A stretch of 64,000 nucleotides of DNA from Okapia johnstoni (lineage: Eukaryota; Chordata; Mammalia; Artiodactyla; Giraffidae): contig CM044317.1 of NCBI GenBank assembly GCA_024291935.2, positions 63,602,730 to 63,666,729 of the forward strand, in the 5' to 3' direction. Position 1 is the first letter of the stretch. Every line of letters starts with the position of its first letter. The notes below the pieces were generated by a model. That model made no database searches and had not been told where the DNA came from. It worked only from the letters and a program-made list of their open reading frames with translations. Below are positions 21,655 through 33,130 of the stretch, piece by piece. The position numbers and the translations under genes were made by a program.

Positions 21655-22070
21655 ATTTAAAACTATTTTAGGACAATAATGGGATACCACTACACACTTA
21701 TTAGAATGACTGACATACAAAAAACCGACAATGCCAAGTGCTAGCAAGGGTGAAAAGCAACAGGAATTTTCATTCAGTGCTGCTGGGAATGCAAAATGAC
21801 AGCCATTTTGGAAAGCAGTTTGATAGCTTATTACAAAACTAAACATAGTTTTACCATACAATCCAGTAACTACACTTCTGGATATTTACCCAATTGATTT
21901 AAAAACATGTTTTCATAAATCTTGCACACAAACATTTATAATAGCTTTACTCATAATCTCCCAAAACTAAAGGCAATGAAGAAGTCCTTCAATGGGTGAA
22001 AGGATTAAAAAAAAAAAAACTATGTTACATTCATACAATGGAACATTTTTCAATGTTAAAAGGAAGTTAG

Positions 22071-22270
22071 CAAGACTTCCCTGTTGGTCCAGTGGCTAAG
22101 ACCCTGCGCTCCCAAGTGCAGGGGCCCAGGTTCAATCCCTGGTCAGGGAATTAGATCCCACATGGCAACTAAGAGTTCACATGCCCATCTAAAAGAAAAG
22201 ATCTTGTAAGCCACAACTAAAGGTCTCACATGCCACTAAGACAAAGCACACCAAATAAATATTTTTTTAA
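22071..22270 (+). mobile_element. CHR-type SINE
   Basis: 'gacttccctgttggtccagt' head, box B 'gttcaatccctggtcaggga', body ending 'acaaagcacaccaaataaat' and an A/T tail. Imperfect duplication aaaggaagttag (22059-22070) and aaaagaaattag (22271-22282). Confidence 0.9.
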
Positions 22271-22554
22271 AAAAGAAATTAGGTATCAACCCACAAAAAG
22301 CATACATGAACCTTAAATGCATGCTGCTAAGTTAAAGGGAACATCTAAAAGGCTACAAGCTGTATGATTCCAATTCTATGACATTCTGAAAAATGCAAAA
22401 GTAAAAACACTAGTGGTTTTCAGAGATTTCAGGATAGGGAGGAGGAGCTGACTATGAGAAGCACAGGTGACTTTTAGGGCAGTGAAACTGTTCTATATGA
22501 TACTGTAATTAAAGATACAAAACAGTATGTATTTGTCAAAATCCACAGAACTTT

Positions 22555-22722
22555 TTTGGACTTCCCGTGTAGCTCACGCGGTAAAGTACCTGCCTGCAAT
22601 GCAGGAGGCCTGGGTTTGATCCTCTGAAGAAGAAAATGGCAACCCACTCCAGTATTCCTGCCTGGAGGGCTAAAGTCCATGGGGTCACAAAGAATCAGAC
22701 ACAACTGAGCAACTACTACTAT
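22555..22722 (+). mobile_element. Bov-tA SINE with internal deletion
   Basis: Head 'cttcccgtgtagctcacgcg' and 'gcctgcaatgcaggaggcct', then the 'gaagatcccctggag' part is largely lost and the end runs 'ccatggggtcacaaagaatc'. agaacttt flanks at 22547-22554 and 22723-22730. Confidence 0.9.
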
Positions 22723-22994
22723 AGAACTTTACAGCACAAAGAATAACCTTAATGAATGCACATTTTTAGAAATTATTTAGAAGTTTGAGGAGAATCACAG
22801 AATGGAAGGCAGAATGTGACAGGATCTATACAAATGTATGAAACAATCCCCTGAAGGTGGGGAGCAGGGGGGTACGTTGCCCTCAGTAACTTAAAAATTA
22901 GCGGAGTCTGTGAAACTAAAGGCGAAAGAAACAGCACATAGGCAGTATTCTCTAGTTAATAAAGTCATTTCCAATTAAAAAATCTGATACTTCT

Positions 22995-23040
22995 ACCAAC
23001 ATATACATACATGTGTATATGTATACATGTATATATAAGA
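22995..23040. repeat. TA/TG-rich simple repeat
   Basis: Alternating 'acatacatgtgtatatgtat' words forming overlapping palindromes. Confidence 0.7.
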
Positions 23041-23090
23041 ATTAAGCAATTAACTAAATAAATAAGAGCCAGATTTCTTACTCTTAGACT

Positions 23091-23538
23091 CAGTCAGTTC
23101 AGTTCAGTTGCTCAGTCGTGTCCGACTCTTTGCGATCCCATGAATCGCAGCACGCCAGGCCTCCCTGTCCATCACCAACTCCCGGCATCTACCCAAACCC
23201 ATGTCCATCGAGTCAGTGATGCCATCCAACCATCTCATCCTCTTCTCCTCCTGCCTTCAATCTTTCCCAGCATCAGGGTCTTTTCCAATGAGTCAACTCT
23301 TCACATGAAGCAGCCAAAGTATTGGAGTTTCAGCTTCAACATCAGTCCTTCCAATGAACACCCAGGACTGATCTCCTTTAGGATGGACTGCTTGGATCTC
23401 CTTGCAGCCCAAGGGACTCTCAAGAGTCTTCTCCAACACCACAGTTCAAAAGCATCAATTCTTCGGTGCTCAGCTTTCTTCACAGTCCAACTCTCACATT
23501 CATACATAACCACTGGAAAAACCATAGCCTTGACTAGA
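23091..23538 (-). mobile_element. BovB LINE 3' end
   Basis: On the minus strand it encodes the C-terminal part of BovB ORF2 ([20 protein letters not shown] within 23301-23525, then frame-shifted) and ends in the (ACTGA)-type tail seen on the plus strand as 'cagtcagttcagttcagttg'. Flanked by ctcttagact (23081-23090) and ctcttggact (23539-23548), 9 of 10. 5'-truncated. Confidence 0.92.
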
Positions 23539-25018
23539 CTCTTGGACTAGTAACTTACAAATAAGCAAAGATGGGAGACTAGAATGAGATTTATCACTGT
23601 TAACACTGACCTTAAAAAAATAGGAAGTAACAGTAAAAACCTGTCATTTAGAGTCTTGGCAATAAATAATATAATCAGCTAAAAGAAATGAAAGTGATGT
23701 GTCCAAAAAGGAAGGAATGGGAGAAAAAAGTCAGAAGCCTACCATTTTATGAAAACTAATTTTTAAAATTGTTTTACTGCTTAAGTTGTGTGCTCAGAAA
23801 ATTTTGATAAAGCAAAATTTTATTTTTAAAGGAAGGAAATAAAACTATGAGAGGCCCAATAAAGCCAAAATTTGAGTGTTTAAACATACAAATAAAACTG
23901 ACAAATCTCTAGCAAGTTTGAGCAAAGGGGAAAAAGTCAAAACTATATAGTCACAGATAGAGTAGTACTTAAAAAGTTAAGAAACTACTACTATAAATTC
24001 TTTCATGCAATTGGAAAACTAAGATGAAATAGCTAAACTCTTATTTTTAAAACTTACCAAAATCAACTGCAAAAGAAATAGAAAGCTTGTATAGTCTTCA
24101 AAAGAAAGACCTACTAAATAAATTGTATCACACTTGAAAGTTATTCTACAAAGGAAGCATCTGATTCTATCAAACTTTTTAGCAAGTTACAGACAAGTTT
24201 TGTCAAACTTTCAAGGAATAGACCACTCTGACCTTACACAATCTATATCAGAAAGAGCAAAAGAAGAAATACATCCCAAATAATTCTAAGTTGCTAATAT
24301 AGCTTGATACCAAAAAAAAAGAAAAGAAAATTACTTTCCTAGGACATTCATAAACATGAACACAAAATCCTGAATAAAATATTTAGAATATCTGTAAATC
24401 AAATCTAGCGAATCCATTGATGTCACTTATCATATTAACTGTTTAGGGAAAAAACCTATGACAATCCTAATAAATGTAGAGAATAGATTTCTTAAAATTC
24501 AGTACCCATTTTTAGTAAATACTCTAACCAAACTGGGGATAGAAGGGAAATATTTTAAGCTGGCAAAGGGTTAACCTCCAAAAATCAACTTATTTTAATT
24601 GTGAAATATTGGAAATATTCTTTTTAAAATAAGGAATGAGACAAGATACCTGATAAATATGTAAAGAGAAGAACCAAAAGGTACAATTATTGGGAAAAAA
24701 AGAAACAAAAATATCATAATATTCAGATTAACATAGAAGACTCCAAAATAACCTACAAATTATTAGAATTAATGAGAGTTTAATGTAGGAGGCTAGTTAT
24801 AAGAAAGGATAAGCTATTCAACTAGTGACGCTGTTAAAATTTATTAACTATATAAAAATAACCAAACTGCATCCTTTCGTCATCTTCTACACAAAAATCA
24901 ATTCAGATTTTTTTAAAAAGTGAAGATGTGAAAGTCAAAATATGTAAACATTCAGAAGAATATCTCATCTTAATGACCTCCCCCACACACATAGAGAAAG
25001 ATTTTTAAACAGGGCACA

Positions 25019-25221
25019 GGGACTTTCCGGGCAGTCCAGTGGTTAATAATTCTCCTTCCACTGCAGGAGATGTGGATTCAATCCCTTGTCGAGGAGCTAA
25101 GATCCCACAGGTCTTGTGTCCAAAAAACAAAAACATAAAACAGTAGCAATATTGTTACAAACTCAATAAAGACTTTAAAAATGGTCCACATCAAAAAATC
25201 TTCTTTAAAAAAATTTTTAAA
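25019..25221 (+). mobile_element. CHR SINE, older subtype with long 3' region
   Basis: 'ggactttccgggcagtccag' head, box B near 25076, and a distinctive 3' end 'agcaatattgttacaaactc', 'aataaagactttaaaaatgg', 'tccacatcaaaaaatcttc'. Weak duplication agggcaca (25011-25018) and agagcaca (25222-25229). Confidence 0.85.
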
Positions 25222-25486
25222 AGAGCACAAAAAAGCACAAACCATAAAGAAAAACTGATAAATTCAAAAATTAAAATTAAGATCTTTTTATCAAAATATG
25301 CCATAAGGAGAATAAGAAGGCAAAATGTACATATAACCATCAAAGATTCATACGTAGAAGATAAAAACTGCATAAAACAATGAGAACACAAACACTCCAA
25401 AAGGAAAACAGACAAAGGTCATAAATCGGCATTTCACAAAAGAGGCAACACAAATGCCCAACAAGCCTATTAAAAAATCTCAATAG

Positions 25487-25805
25487 GGACTTCCCTGGTA
25501 GGGCAGTGGATAAGAATCCGCCTGCCAATGCAGGAAACAAAAGTTCGATCCAGGAAGATTCCACGTGCTGCGGAGCAACTAAGCCCATGTGCCCCAACTA
25601 CTGAGACTGGACTCTAGAGCCCAGGAGGTGCAACTACAAAAGCCTGCACACCCTGAGCCCATGCTCTGCAACAAGGGAAGCCACCACAAATGAGAAGCTG
25701 CAAACCACAACAAAGAATAGGTCTCACTCGAGAACTAGAGAAAGCCCATGCAAAGCAACAAACACCCAGCACAGTCAAAAATAAATAAATATATATATAT
25801 ATTAC
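25487..25805 (+). mobile_element. CHR SINE, full length
   Basis: Head 'ggacttccctggtagggcag' and the full run of 'gcaactaagcccatgtgcc' type units, then an AAAT and TA tail (25780-25800). Exact 12-bp duplication aaatctcaatag at 25475-25486 and 25806-25817. Confidence 0.94.
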
Positions 25806-26340
25806 AAATCTCAATAGAGATTAAAGCAATGTTCGTAAGACCTCAATAATATAACATTTGAAAGATACTCAATTGGTAAAAATTTTAACTGTGAAAAAAA
25901 CAAGTGTCGGCAAAGATGTAGAGCAATAGGAATTCTTATTCACTTCTAGAACAAACTTTGAAATAAAATTAGAATTATCTTTTAAATACAAATATGTGCA
26001 CAACTCTGTCCCAAGGAATTCAGACTATCCTTGGAAAATTACTTTGAATTTGCACCGTGAGACACAATATGAAAATGTAATCTCCATTCAAACAAAGTTA
26101 AAACTAAAATCCAAGTATACATACATAAAACCGGTGAATAATTTGTGGCAGGGACAAAAAACAATGGAATGTTAATATACCAGTGAAAATAAGTGAAATA
26201 CACTCCCATGCACAACTTGGATGAATTTTAGATATAATATTATATTGTGGAAAAAATGCTCAGAAGACTAACTGTAAGTAATTTAAAACATAAAATATGT
26301 ATCATATTAAAATACAATCTTAATTCTTAGATATATAAAT

Positions 26341-28299
26341 GTACAGATTTCCTTCTGAAGGTTTATACTACCTTAGCCTCTGGTCCACTGAGAGAGAATC
26401 ACACACATACACTAAATACTCACCTGAATTTTTGTGGCAATACAGAGTATTGCTCCTCTGTTGATACTTTTCTTTTCCCTGAGATAATATTGTTAACAGA
26501 CTTTTTAAAAATGAACTTGAAAAAAGTAAAATCTGATATTAAGTCACTCACATCAATAAGTATTTTAAAGTGGATAAAAAATGTCCTATTAAAGAAAAAA
26601 AGTTAAGCTTTAACTCTTTTTAGCTCCCTCATGTGGCCACCAAGGAAAAAGACAAGTATTGTTTCGATGAGAGATAAATCACCTTCACAGCAGTATCTAC
26701 ACTAGGATTCCTATATATCAGTATCATTCTGCATTTGCCTGATAGGTCATAGAATGGCATATTTACAGAAAAAGAATTACAGCGAAAATTCTTGATTCTT
26801 CTCACAGTATTATTGGAATATCCAAGAAGAAAAAAGCAAAGCATGTTACACAAGACAGAAAACAAGAAGAAAGTAACTCTCAACCCAGTAATACTAAGTG
26901 TAACCCACAGAACATCAATGAACAAGATGTTTGGGGGAGAAGAAAAAAAGTACTTCTTGGTAAAATAAGTTTGAAAAACTCGGTATACTATTCCTACTAG
27001 GATATGAAAAGTGACCATTAGCTTAGCCAAGGCTCTGAAAAAGTCCTTCAGTAAAAAATCTGTTTTACTCTTTTCCACTTAACATTACTCTTTAAAAGGA
27101 GACTTCCATCAAAGTGCTGATTGACATAACTCGTTTTAGCACATGCTGAATCAAAGCTATCAATTCTAGTAGGTTTTCAAAATTTATTCGAAACATTATA
27201 AACGACTTGGGACAGCCAACAGACACATGCAGAACTACATTGTTTAGTGAGTACTTATTGTTAAATATCAGAGAGTCAGTTGAGTGGAGTGTGGTTAAAT
27301 GAATAAAAGAATAAATAAATCAATACAGTGCAGAGAATAACAAAAACTATTCATCTAGAATCCAAGTTACTTTTCAGACATTTTTAATTGATTGTGTGTG
27401 TGTTTGATAAGGATATTTAAGTCTGAGCCTTAAGTCCTCTAGTTGTAAAATGACTTTGACCATCTCTGCTGTAGCAGTTATCAGTTAGGGATATCAATAG
27501 TGACATATTTCAGATAATCTTCAAACTAACTGGAATAAATGGTATTAAGGAAAATCTATGTTTGCAATGGTTGGAAGTTTATATTTGTGCCTGACTATCA
27601 CTATTTAAAACTGCCATTACAGAAATGATATAGAAATGATTATATATTACTGATTTTTGGTAAGGAAAATAATTTCAGTTTCTATCTTTGTCTCATTACC
27701 TTCCTCCCAAAATTATGCTTACAAAATATTCAGAGTGACTTACTTTTAATAACTCTTGAGTGGTTAACCTTTCGGAGTTGTGCTTGTTCAAATAGTATAG
27801 TAGATTTAGTTCCTGCCCTGACAAATAAAACTCAAGTTAGTAAGAATTTTCCCTAGGACAACATCAAAGAATGGTAAGAAATAACAATACTAACAAACAC
27901 AAACCTCCTTGCTTTTTTCTGGCATATGAAAACATTCACTTTTTAATATATGCAAACTATTATAAAAATAAATTTATAGATATATAAATATTTAATATCA
28001 TATATATTTATTTCTCACTAAAAGGTTTTATTAGAAGGTAAAGATTCTCAACTGTCACACTGTTTATTAAGAGGTAATCACAACCTAATCATTTTTTTGA
28101 AATGTAAACTTAAAGGTGCACTGGCTAGATTCAGGCAGTGAGAAATCATTTATTGCAGTAAAACACTGATATTCCATCTTTTAAATATTTTAATGCTTTA
28201 AAATTTATTTTTATAGCTTTTACAGTTACTAAGTAATATAGATCCATTGTCAAGTTAAAGTAAGTATGGGAACTTAGCCTAGATAGGTGAAGCTTCAAC
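26341..28299. other. unclassified AT-rich sequence with one 149-codon ORF
   Basis: No repeat I can name. A minus-strand ATG-opened frame at 26629-27078 has several hydrophobic stretches but no recognised domain, and a rough stop-codon calculation gives about one such frame expected by chance in a window this long and AT-rich. Not annotated as a gene. Confidence 0.4.
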
Positions 28300-30625
28300 T
28301 AGCAGATACAACCAGAAGAACAAGAAACCCTCACTCAAGAAAGATACGAACATTTGATAGCACATCTAGCCAAATCCACAAACTGTTTTCTCACACAGAA
28401 CTAGGCTCTATGAACACATGAATGAGAATTATCAAATACAAAATTGAGTGCACAACCAGGAAGTACCAAGTGTCTAAAGAAAGCAGAAATGACTAATAAT
28501 CAAGGGAAAAGATATTATAATAAATACACTTTTAAAGAACAGGACAAACAACAATAATTGAAAATAAGTATTACGGACATCCTCAGAGAGATCTGAAATG
28601 GTAGCGTGCCTCCCCTTGAAAAAGAAACTAATAAAGAGCTTGGAAATTTTAAATCTGTTGCTTTTTAAAACTCAATGCATGAATTAACTAGCATAACAAT
28701 CAAAAAATAAAACAAATCAGTAAGCTGCCCCACCAAATCAGGTAATTACTCCAGAACATTATGCAGGGGGAAAAAAAATCCACAAAGAGGTTTTGGAATA
28801 AAATTAAGAGATACAAGGGTAGATTTAGATGTTCCATTCTCTGTACATATTAACAGAAGTTTTATAAAGAAAAGAAGAAAATACAGTTAATCAAAGAAAA
28901 TTTCCTAGAACTTTAGAAAAGTATTAGCCTTCATTTTGAAGTTTCCATCAATGCTAGTCATAATAAATAAAAAGAATTATAGATGAGAAAATCATTGTGA
29001 AATTTCAAAATACATAAGATAAATAGAAAATTTTAAAAGTTTCCAGAAAGAAGGAGAAAGTTATTTTAATAGGAAAAAGATTCCAATTGGTATGAAACTT
29101 CTAAACAAGCAACAGTGGAATCTAGAAGACAATACAGCAATACTTTGAAGACCTGAAGGAAAATATTTTGACCTACAATTCTATACCCAGCAAAACTAGC
29201 ATTAAGTTCCAGGGCAAAAGTCATTTCAGACATGTAAGAATTGAGAATATTTATTCATTACAAATCTTTTTCTGGAGAAAAAAAAAAACGAGAAGGAATG
29301 ATATAGGATTAAAGAAACTGTATCGAACCAAGACATAAATCAATCACATAATCAAGTCTAAACAATGGTTGATTAACAATGTTTAATAAAACCATTAGCA
29401 AACTGAATCTAAAAATCCAAATGGTTGCAAATTGTGAGACAAAAACAGTGATGTATATAGACAAGTAAAACTATGCTAAAACATTTTGTTTGTTCATTGA
29501 GAAAATATAGATTCAGATTATTATCGGACATCAGCTTTTAAAAGACATATTAAAATACTAAGGGTAATCATTAGAAGAGCCAAAAAATCTAAAATAAAGG
29601 ATAATAAGATCCATAGCACCTGAGAAAAAAAGAAGCAAAAATAAAACTCAACTATAAGAAAATTTACAACCTGAACAACCGTTAAAATATGAACTAAAGA
29701 CCTGAATAGACACCACACTAAAGAAGCTATACAGATGGCAAATAACTACATGGGAAGATGCTCCACATCATATATCATCAGGAAAATCCAAAACAAGATA
29801 ACAGTGAGATACCACTACACACTTAATAGAATGGCCAAAATCTAGAACGCTGACAACACTAAATGCTGACAAGAATGCAGAGGACCAGGAATTCTTAATC
29901 ACAACGGTGGGAATGCAAATTGGTGCAGACACTTTGAAAGACAGATGGCAGTTTTTCACAAAACTAAACATACTCGTCTTATCACATGATCAGCAATTGC
30001 ACTCCTTGATATTTAACAAAAGAGCTGATAACCTAAGTCTACACAAAAATGTGCACATGAATGTTTATAGCAGCATTATTTATAATTAACAAAACTTAGA
30101 AGTAACCAAGGTGTCCTTCAGCAGGTGAACGGATAAGCAAACTGTCATACTTCCAGACAATAGATTATTAGCACTAAAAAGAAAGGAGCTATCAAGCCAA
30201 GAAAAGACACAAAGGAACTTTAACTGCATATTACAAAATAAAAAGATTATATACTGTATGATTCCAGCTATAATACATTCTGAAAAAGGAATTATTCAGA
30301 CAGTAAAAGGATCAGTGCTCATCGGAGGTTGGTGAAGAAGGAAGGATAAATAGGTGAAGCACAGAGGATTTTTAGGTCAGTGAAACTCTAATGGTGGATA
30401 CATGTCATCATTCATTTGTCAAAATCCACAGAATGGAAACTCTAATATAAACTAAGGACTCTAAGTGATAATGACGAGTCAGTGTAAGTTTGTCAATTGT
30501 AACCAACGTACCAGTCTGGTGTAGGATTTTGATACCGGAGTGGGCTATGTACATATGGGAGCTGGTAGCACATGGGAAATCTCTTTGCCTTCTGCTCAAT
30601 TTTGGTATGAACCTAAAACTATTTT
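28300..30625 (+). mobile_element. HAL1/L1M element, decayed
   Basis: The left part looks like an L1/HAL1 ORF1 3' region ('gacatcctcagagagatctg', 'gaagacaatacagcaatact', 'attctatacccagcaaaact'). It then passes to ORF2 C-terminal and 3' UTR words (29700-30440: 'atggcaaataactacatggg', 'actgtatgattccagctata', 'gatacatgtcatcattcatt') and ends 'tctgctcaattttggtatga'. The direct move from ORF1-like to ORF2 C-terminus fits the HAL1 structure or an internal deletion. No intact ORF. Confidence 0.65.
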
Positions 30626-30748
30626 AATTTTTAAAAATTTTTGGCCACGCCATATGGCATGTGGGATCTTAGTTCCCTGACCAAGGACTGAACTCCCACC
30701 CCCTGCATTGGAAGCACAGAGTCTTAGCCACCAGACTGCTAGGGAAGC
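30622..30748 (-). mobile_element. CHR-type SINE, short, antisense
   Basis: Complement of tail, body and head: A/T tail at 30622-30640, 'ggccacgccatatggcatgt', 'ttagttccctgaccaaggac', 'ccagactgctagggaagccc'. Exact duplication cctaaaacta at 30612-30621 and 30749-30758 (bases at the boundary can be placed either way). Confidence 0.92.
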
Positions 30749-30758
30749 CCTAAAACTA

Positions 30759-31009
30759 ATATAAAAAGTAACATATATTTTTTTAAAATTACACAGTAGT
30801 AAGTGAAATAATAAAGTAGTGTATCTTTCATTGTTTGGAAGACTTCAATATATTTACTTAAGTGGGTATGTATTTTTTAAAAATCACTTTCAAGCTACCA
30901 AATTATAATAAATGATTAAATTTTTCTTTTTGTGTTTAAAAAAGAAGCAAACTGTCAACTCAACAGAGAGAGCAAAGAACAAAAAACATATGGTGAATGT
31001 ATAGAAGAA
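30759..31009. other. unclassified AT-rich sequence
   Basis: No repeat or gene recognised. Confidence 0.35.
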
Positions 31010-31109
31010 TATAAAGTAAATATAAAAGACCCCTCTACGTCCCCTTATTCCACTACCCTCTCCAGAAGTAACAGCTGTTAGCAGTTTGGTCTGTGTATTG
31101 CCACCCATT
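31010..31109 (-). mobile_element. possible L1ME 3'-UTR fragment, antisense
   Basis: 'ccctctccagaagtaacagc', 'tgttagcagtttggtctgtg' resemble the antisense 3' UTR of L1ME elements. The same family appears at 48285-48640. Confidence 0.45.
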
Positions 31110-31120
31110 TTTCTGCAATT

Positions 31121-31341
31121 GTGTGTGCTAAGTCATTTCAGTCATGTCTGACTTTTGGCGACCCTATGGATCATAGCCTGCCAGGCTCCTCTGTCCATGC
31201 AATTTTCCAGGCAAGAATACTGGAGTGGGTTGCCATGCCCTCCTCCAGGGGATCTTCCTGATCTAGGGGTCAAACCTGCATCTTTTACGTCTCCTGCATT
31301 GGCAGATTGGTTCTTTACCACTAGTGTCACCTGGAAAGCCC
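31121..31341 (-). mobile_element. Bov-tA SINE, full length
   Basis: Complement of BovA body and head: 'gtgtgctaagtcatttcagt', 'gcaagaatactggagtgggt', 'tctcctgcattggcagattg', 'gtcacctggaaagcc'. Exact duplication tttctgcaatt at 31110-31120 and 31342-31352. Confidence 0.94.
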
Positions 31342-31352
31342 TTTCTGCAATT

Positions 31353-31900
31353 CAGTTCAGTTCAGTTCAGTCGCTCAGTCGAGTCCGACTCTTTGTGACC
31401 CCATGAATCACAGCACGCCAGGCTTCTCTGTCTATCACCAACTCCCGGAGTTTACCCAAACTCATGTCCATCGAGTCGGTGATGCAATCCAACCATCTCA
31501 TCCTCTGTCGTCCCCTTCTCCTCCAGCCCCCAATCCTTCCCAGCATTAGGGTCTTTTCCAGTGAGTCAGCTCTTCGCATGAGGTGGCCAAAGTATTGGAG
31601 TTTCAGCTTCAACATCAGTCCTTCCAATGAACACCCAGGACTGATCTCCTTTAGGATGGACTGGTTGGATCTCCTTGCAGTCCAAGGGACTCTCAAGAGT
31701 CTTCTCCAACACCACAGTTCAAAAGCATCAATTCTGCGGCGCTCAGCTTTCTTCACCGTCCAACTCTCACATCCATACATGACTACTGGAAAACCATAGC
31801 CTTGACTAGACGGACCTTTGTTGGCAAAGTAATGTCTCTGCTTTTAAATATGCTATCTAGGTTGGTCATAACCTTCCTTCCAAGGAGTAAGCATCTTTTA
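31353..31900 (-). mobile_element. BovB LINE 3' end with open C-terminal reading frame
   Basis: Starts (plus strand) with the (CAGTT)n tail complement at 31353-31370. On the minus strand, 31780 down to 31367 is one open frame of 137 codons encoding the BovB ORF2 C-terminus ([59 protein letters not shown]), ending just before the tail. Upstream non-frame sequence (31800-31895) matches the BovB segment before it. Target duplicate ttctgcaatt / ttttgcaatt at 31343-31352 and 31902-31911. The RT and endonuclease domains are absent, so it is dead. The unbroken frame suggests a young insertion. Confidence 0.94.
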
Positions 31901-31911
31901 ATTTTGCAATT

Positions 31912-32095
31912 ACGCAGACAGATTAGAAGATAGACAGGGAATAGGTTTTACTTCACTTTTTTCCTTTCCTCTTTTTTCTAAATAGTACGAGCAAATGTGC
32001 TTTTAAAAATATATATTTTGGAAATGTTCATCCACTGAGTACCAAAAGTAGACAGAAGAGCATAATAAATTCATATAAACTCATTTTCTACTGTT
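31912..32095. other. unclassified AT-rich sequence
   Basis: Probably part of an old L1 flanking the MLT1 LTR, but no words are secure. Confidence 0.3.
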
Positions 32096-32504
32096 GTTAT
32101 GGACTGAATTCTATCCCTCTCAAATTGACATGTGGAAGCCCTAATCCCCAGTATCTTAGGATATGACTGTATTTAGAGATAATGCTTTTAAAGAGGTGAT
32201 TGTGTTAAAATGAAGTCATTGGGGTAAACCCTAATCCAATCTGTCTAGAGTCCTTATAAGAAGAGGAAATTTGGACACACAGAAGAAACACAAGGGATGT
32301 GTATGTTCAGAGGAAAGACCATATGAGGACACAGCAACAATGCAGTCAGCTACAAGGTCAGGAGAGAGGCTTCAGAAGAAACCAAACCTATGGACACCCT
32401 ACTCTTGGACTTCTAGGCTCCAGAACTGTGGAAAATAGATTTCTGTTATTTAAACCACTCTGTCTGTGGTATTTGTTACGACAACTGTAGTAAACTAACA
32501 CACT
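32096..32504 (+). mobile_element. MLT1 (ERVL-MaLR) LTR, near complete
   Basis: Starts 'tgttgttatggactgaattc', continues 'gtggaagccctaatccccag', 'gtccttataagaagaggaaa', 'atgaggacacagcaacaatg', 'ctccagaactgtggaaaata', and ends 'ctgtctgtggtatttgttac', 'taaactaacaca'. No paired LTR or internal region, so a solo LTR. Confidence 0.9.
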
Positions 32505-33130
32505 CATCTCTAAAAATTATCAACATTTTGTCAATCTAATTTCATCTATCCCACACCCACATATTTTTTATTCTGGAGTGTTTTTAATGCAAATCTTAGA
32601 CCATCATGCAATTTCACCTGTCAGTATTTTACTTTGCATCTTAATAAGAACTTTTTACATATTTATAGGCTATATCACACCAATTGTGTGGTTGATTGTG
32701 GTTGATTTTTCAACCACAATCCCCTCATACCTTCTAATACCCAACCCATATTTAAAATTTCCCCAATTGTCTCAGTATAGTTGTGTTTCATTGCAAAGTT
32801 AGATCAAAGGTCCTCGTAACACATTTTATTCTTTTTCTACCCCCTTTCGAACACTGGATATATATTTATTACCTTCCAAAATAGGCAAAATTACCTTTCT
32901 TTTTTCTATTGGTATTTCTCCAATTACTGATTGGGTTGAACATATTTTCATTTATTTATTCAACCTTTACTATTCTTTTTGTGAATTACTTGACTATATT
33001 CTTGGCTCATTTTTGTGTTTACATCATCTTACATTTTTGTAGGAGCTCCTTATATTCAGAGAACTTCATATTTTGTTGCATTGCATTTTCTCCTAATCTG
33101 CTTTTTGTTTTGGTAACTTCTTAATTTCTA
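32505..33130 (-). mobile_element. L1M(E) 3' region, antisense
   Basis: 'ggagtgtttttaatgcaaat', 'tttccccaattgtctcagta' and later 'ttgaacatattttcatttat', 'gtaggagctccttatattca' are antisense words of old L1 3' sequences. The first and second halves may be two different L1 fragments. Confidence 0.6.

Larger units (their letters stand above)
21655..22990 (+). mobile_element. L1M 3' end, split by two SINEs
   Basis: Decayed L1 ORF2 C-terminus ('gggataccactacacactta', 'tgctgggaatgcaaaatgac', 'catacaatggaacatttttc') followed by an L1M-type 3' UTR ('gctgtatgattccaattcta', 'ttagggcagtgaaactgttc', 'gtatttgtcaaaatccacag'). A CHR SINE (22071-22270) and a Bov-tA (22555-22722) interrupt it. The same 3' UTR words recur at 30240-30440, so both belong to one L1M/HAL1 subfamily. 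No intact ORF. Confidence 0.8.
23850..26340 (+). mobile_element. decayed L1M ORF2 body, split by two CHR SINEs
   Basis: Highly diverged L1 ORF2. The RT part is recognisable at 24415-24560 ('atcatattaactgtttaggg', 'ttcagtacccatttttagta', 'ccaaactggggatagaaggg'), and C-terminal words appear at 25880-26230 ('caaagatgtagagcaatagg', 'aaacaatggaatgttaatat', 'acaacttggatgaatttta'). Many stops and frameshifts. Interrupted at 25019-25221 and 25487-25805. Confidence 0.65.

Noticed and set aside
32096..32504. Intact endogenous retrovirus around the LTRs (also 4585-5150, 15376-15790, 16765-17376)
   Set aside because: Each is a solo or partial LTR of the old ERVL/MaLR group with no partner LTR, gag, pol or env nearby.
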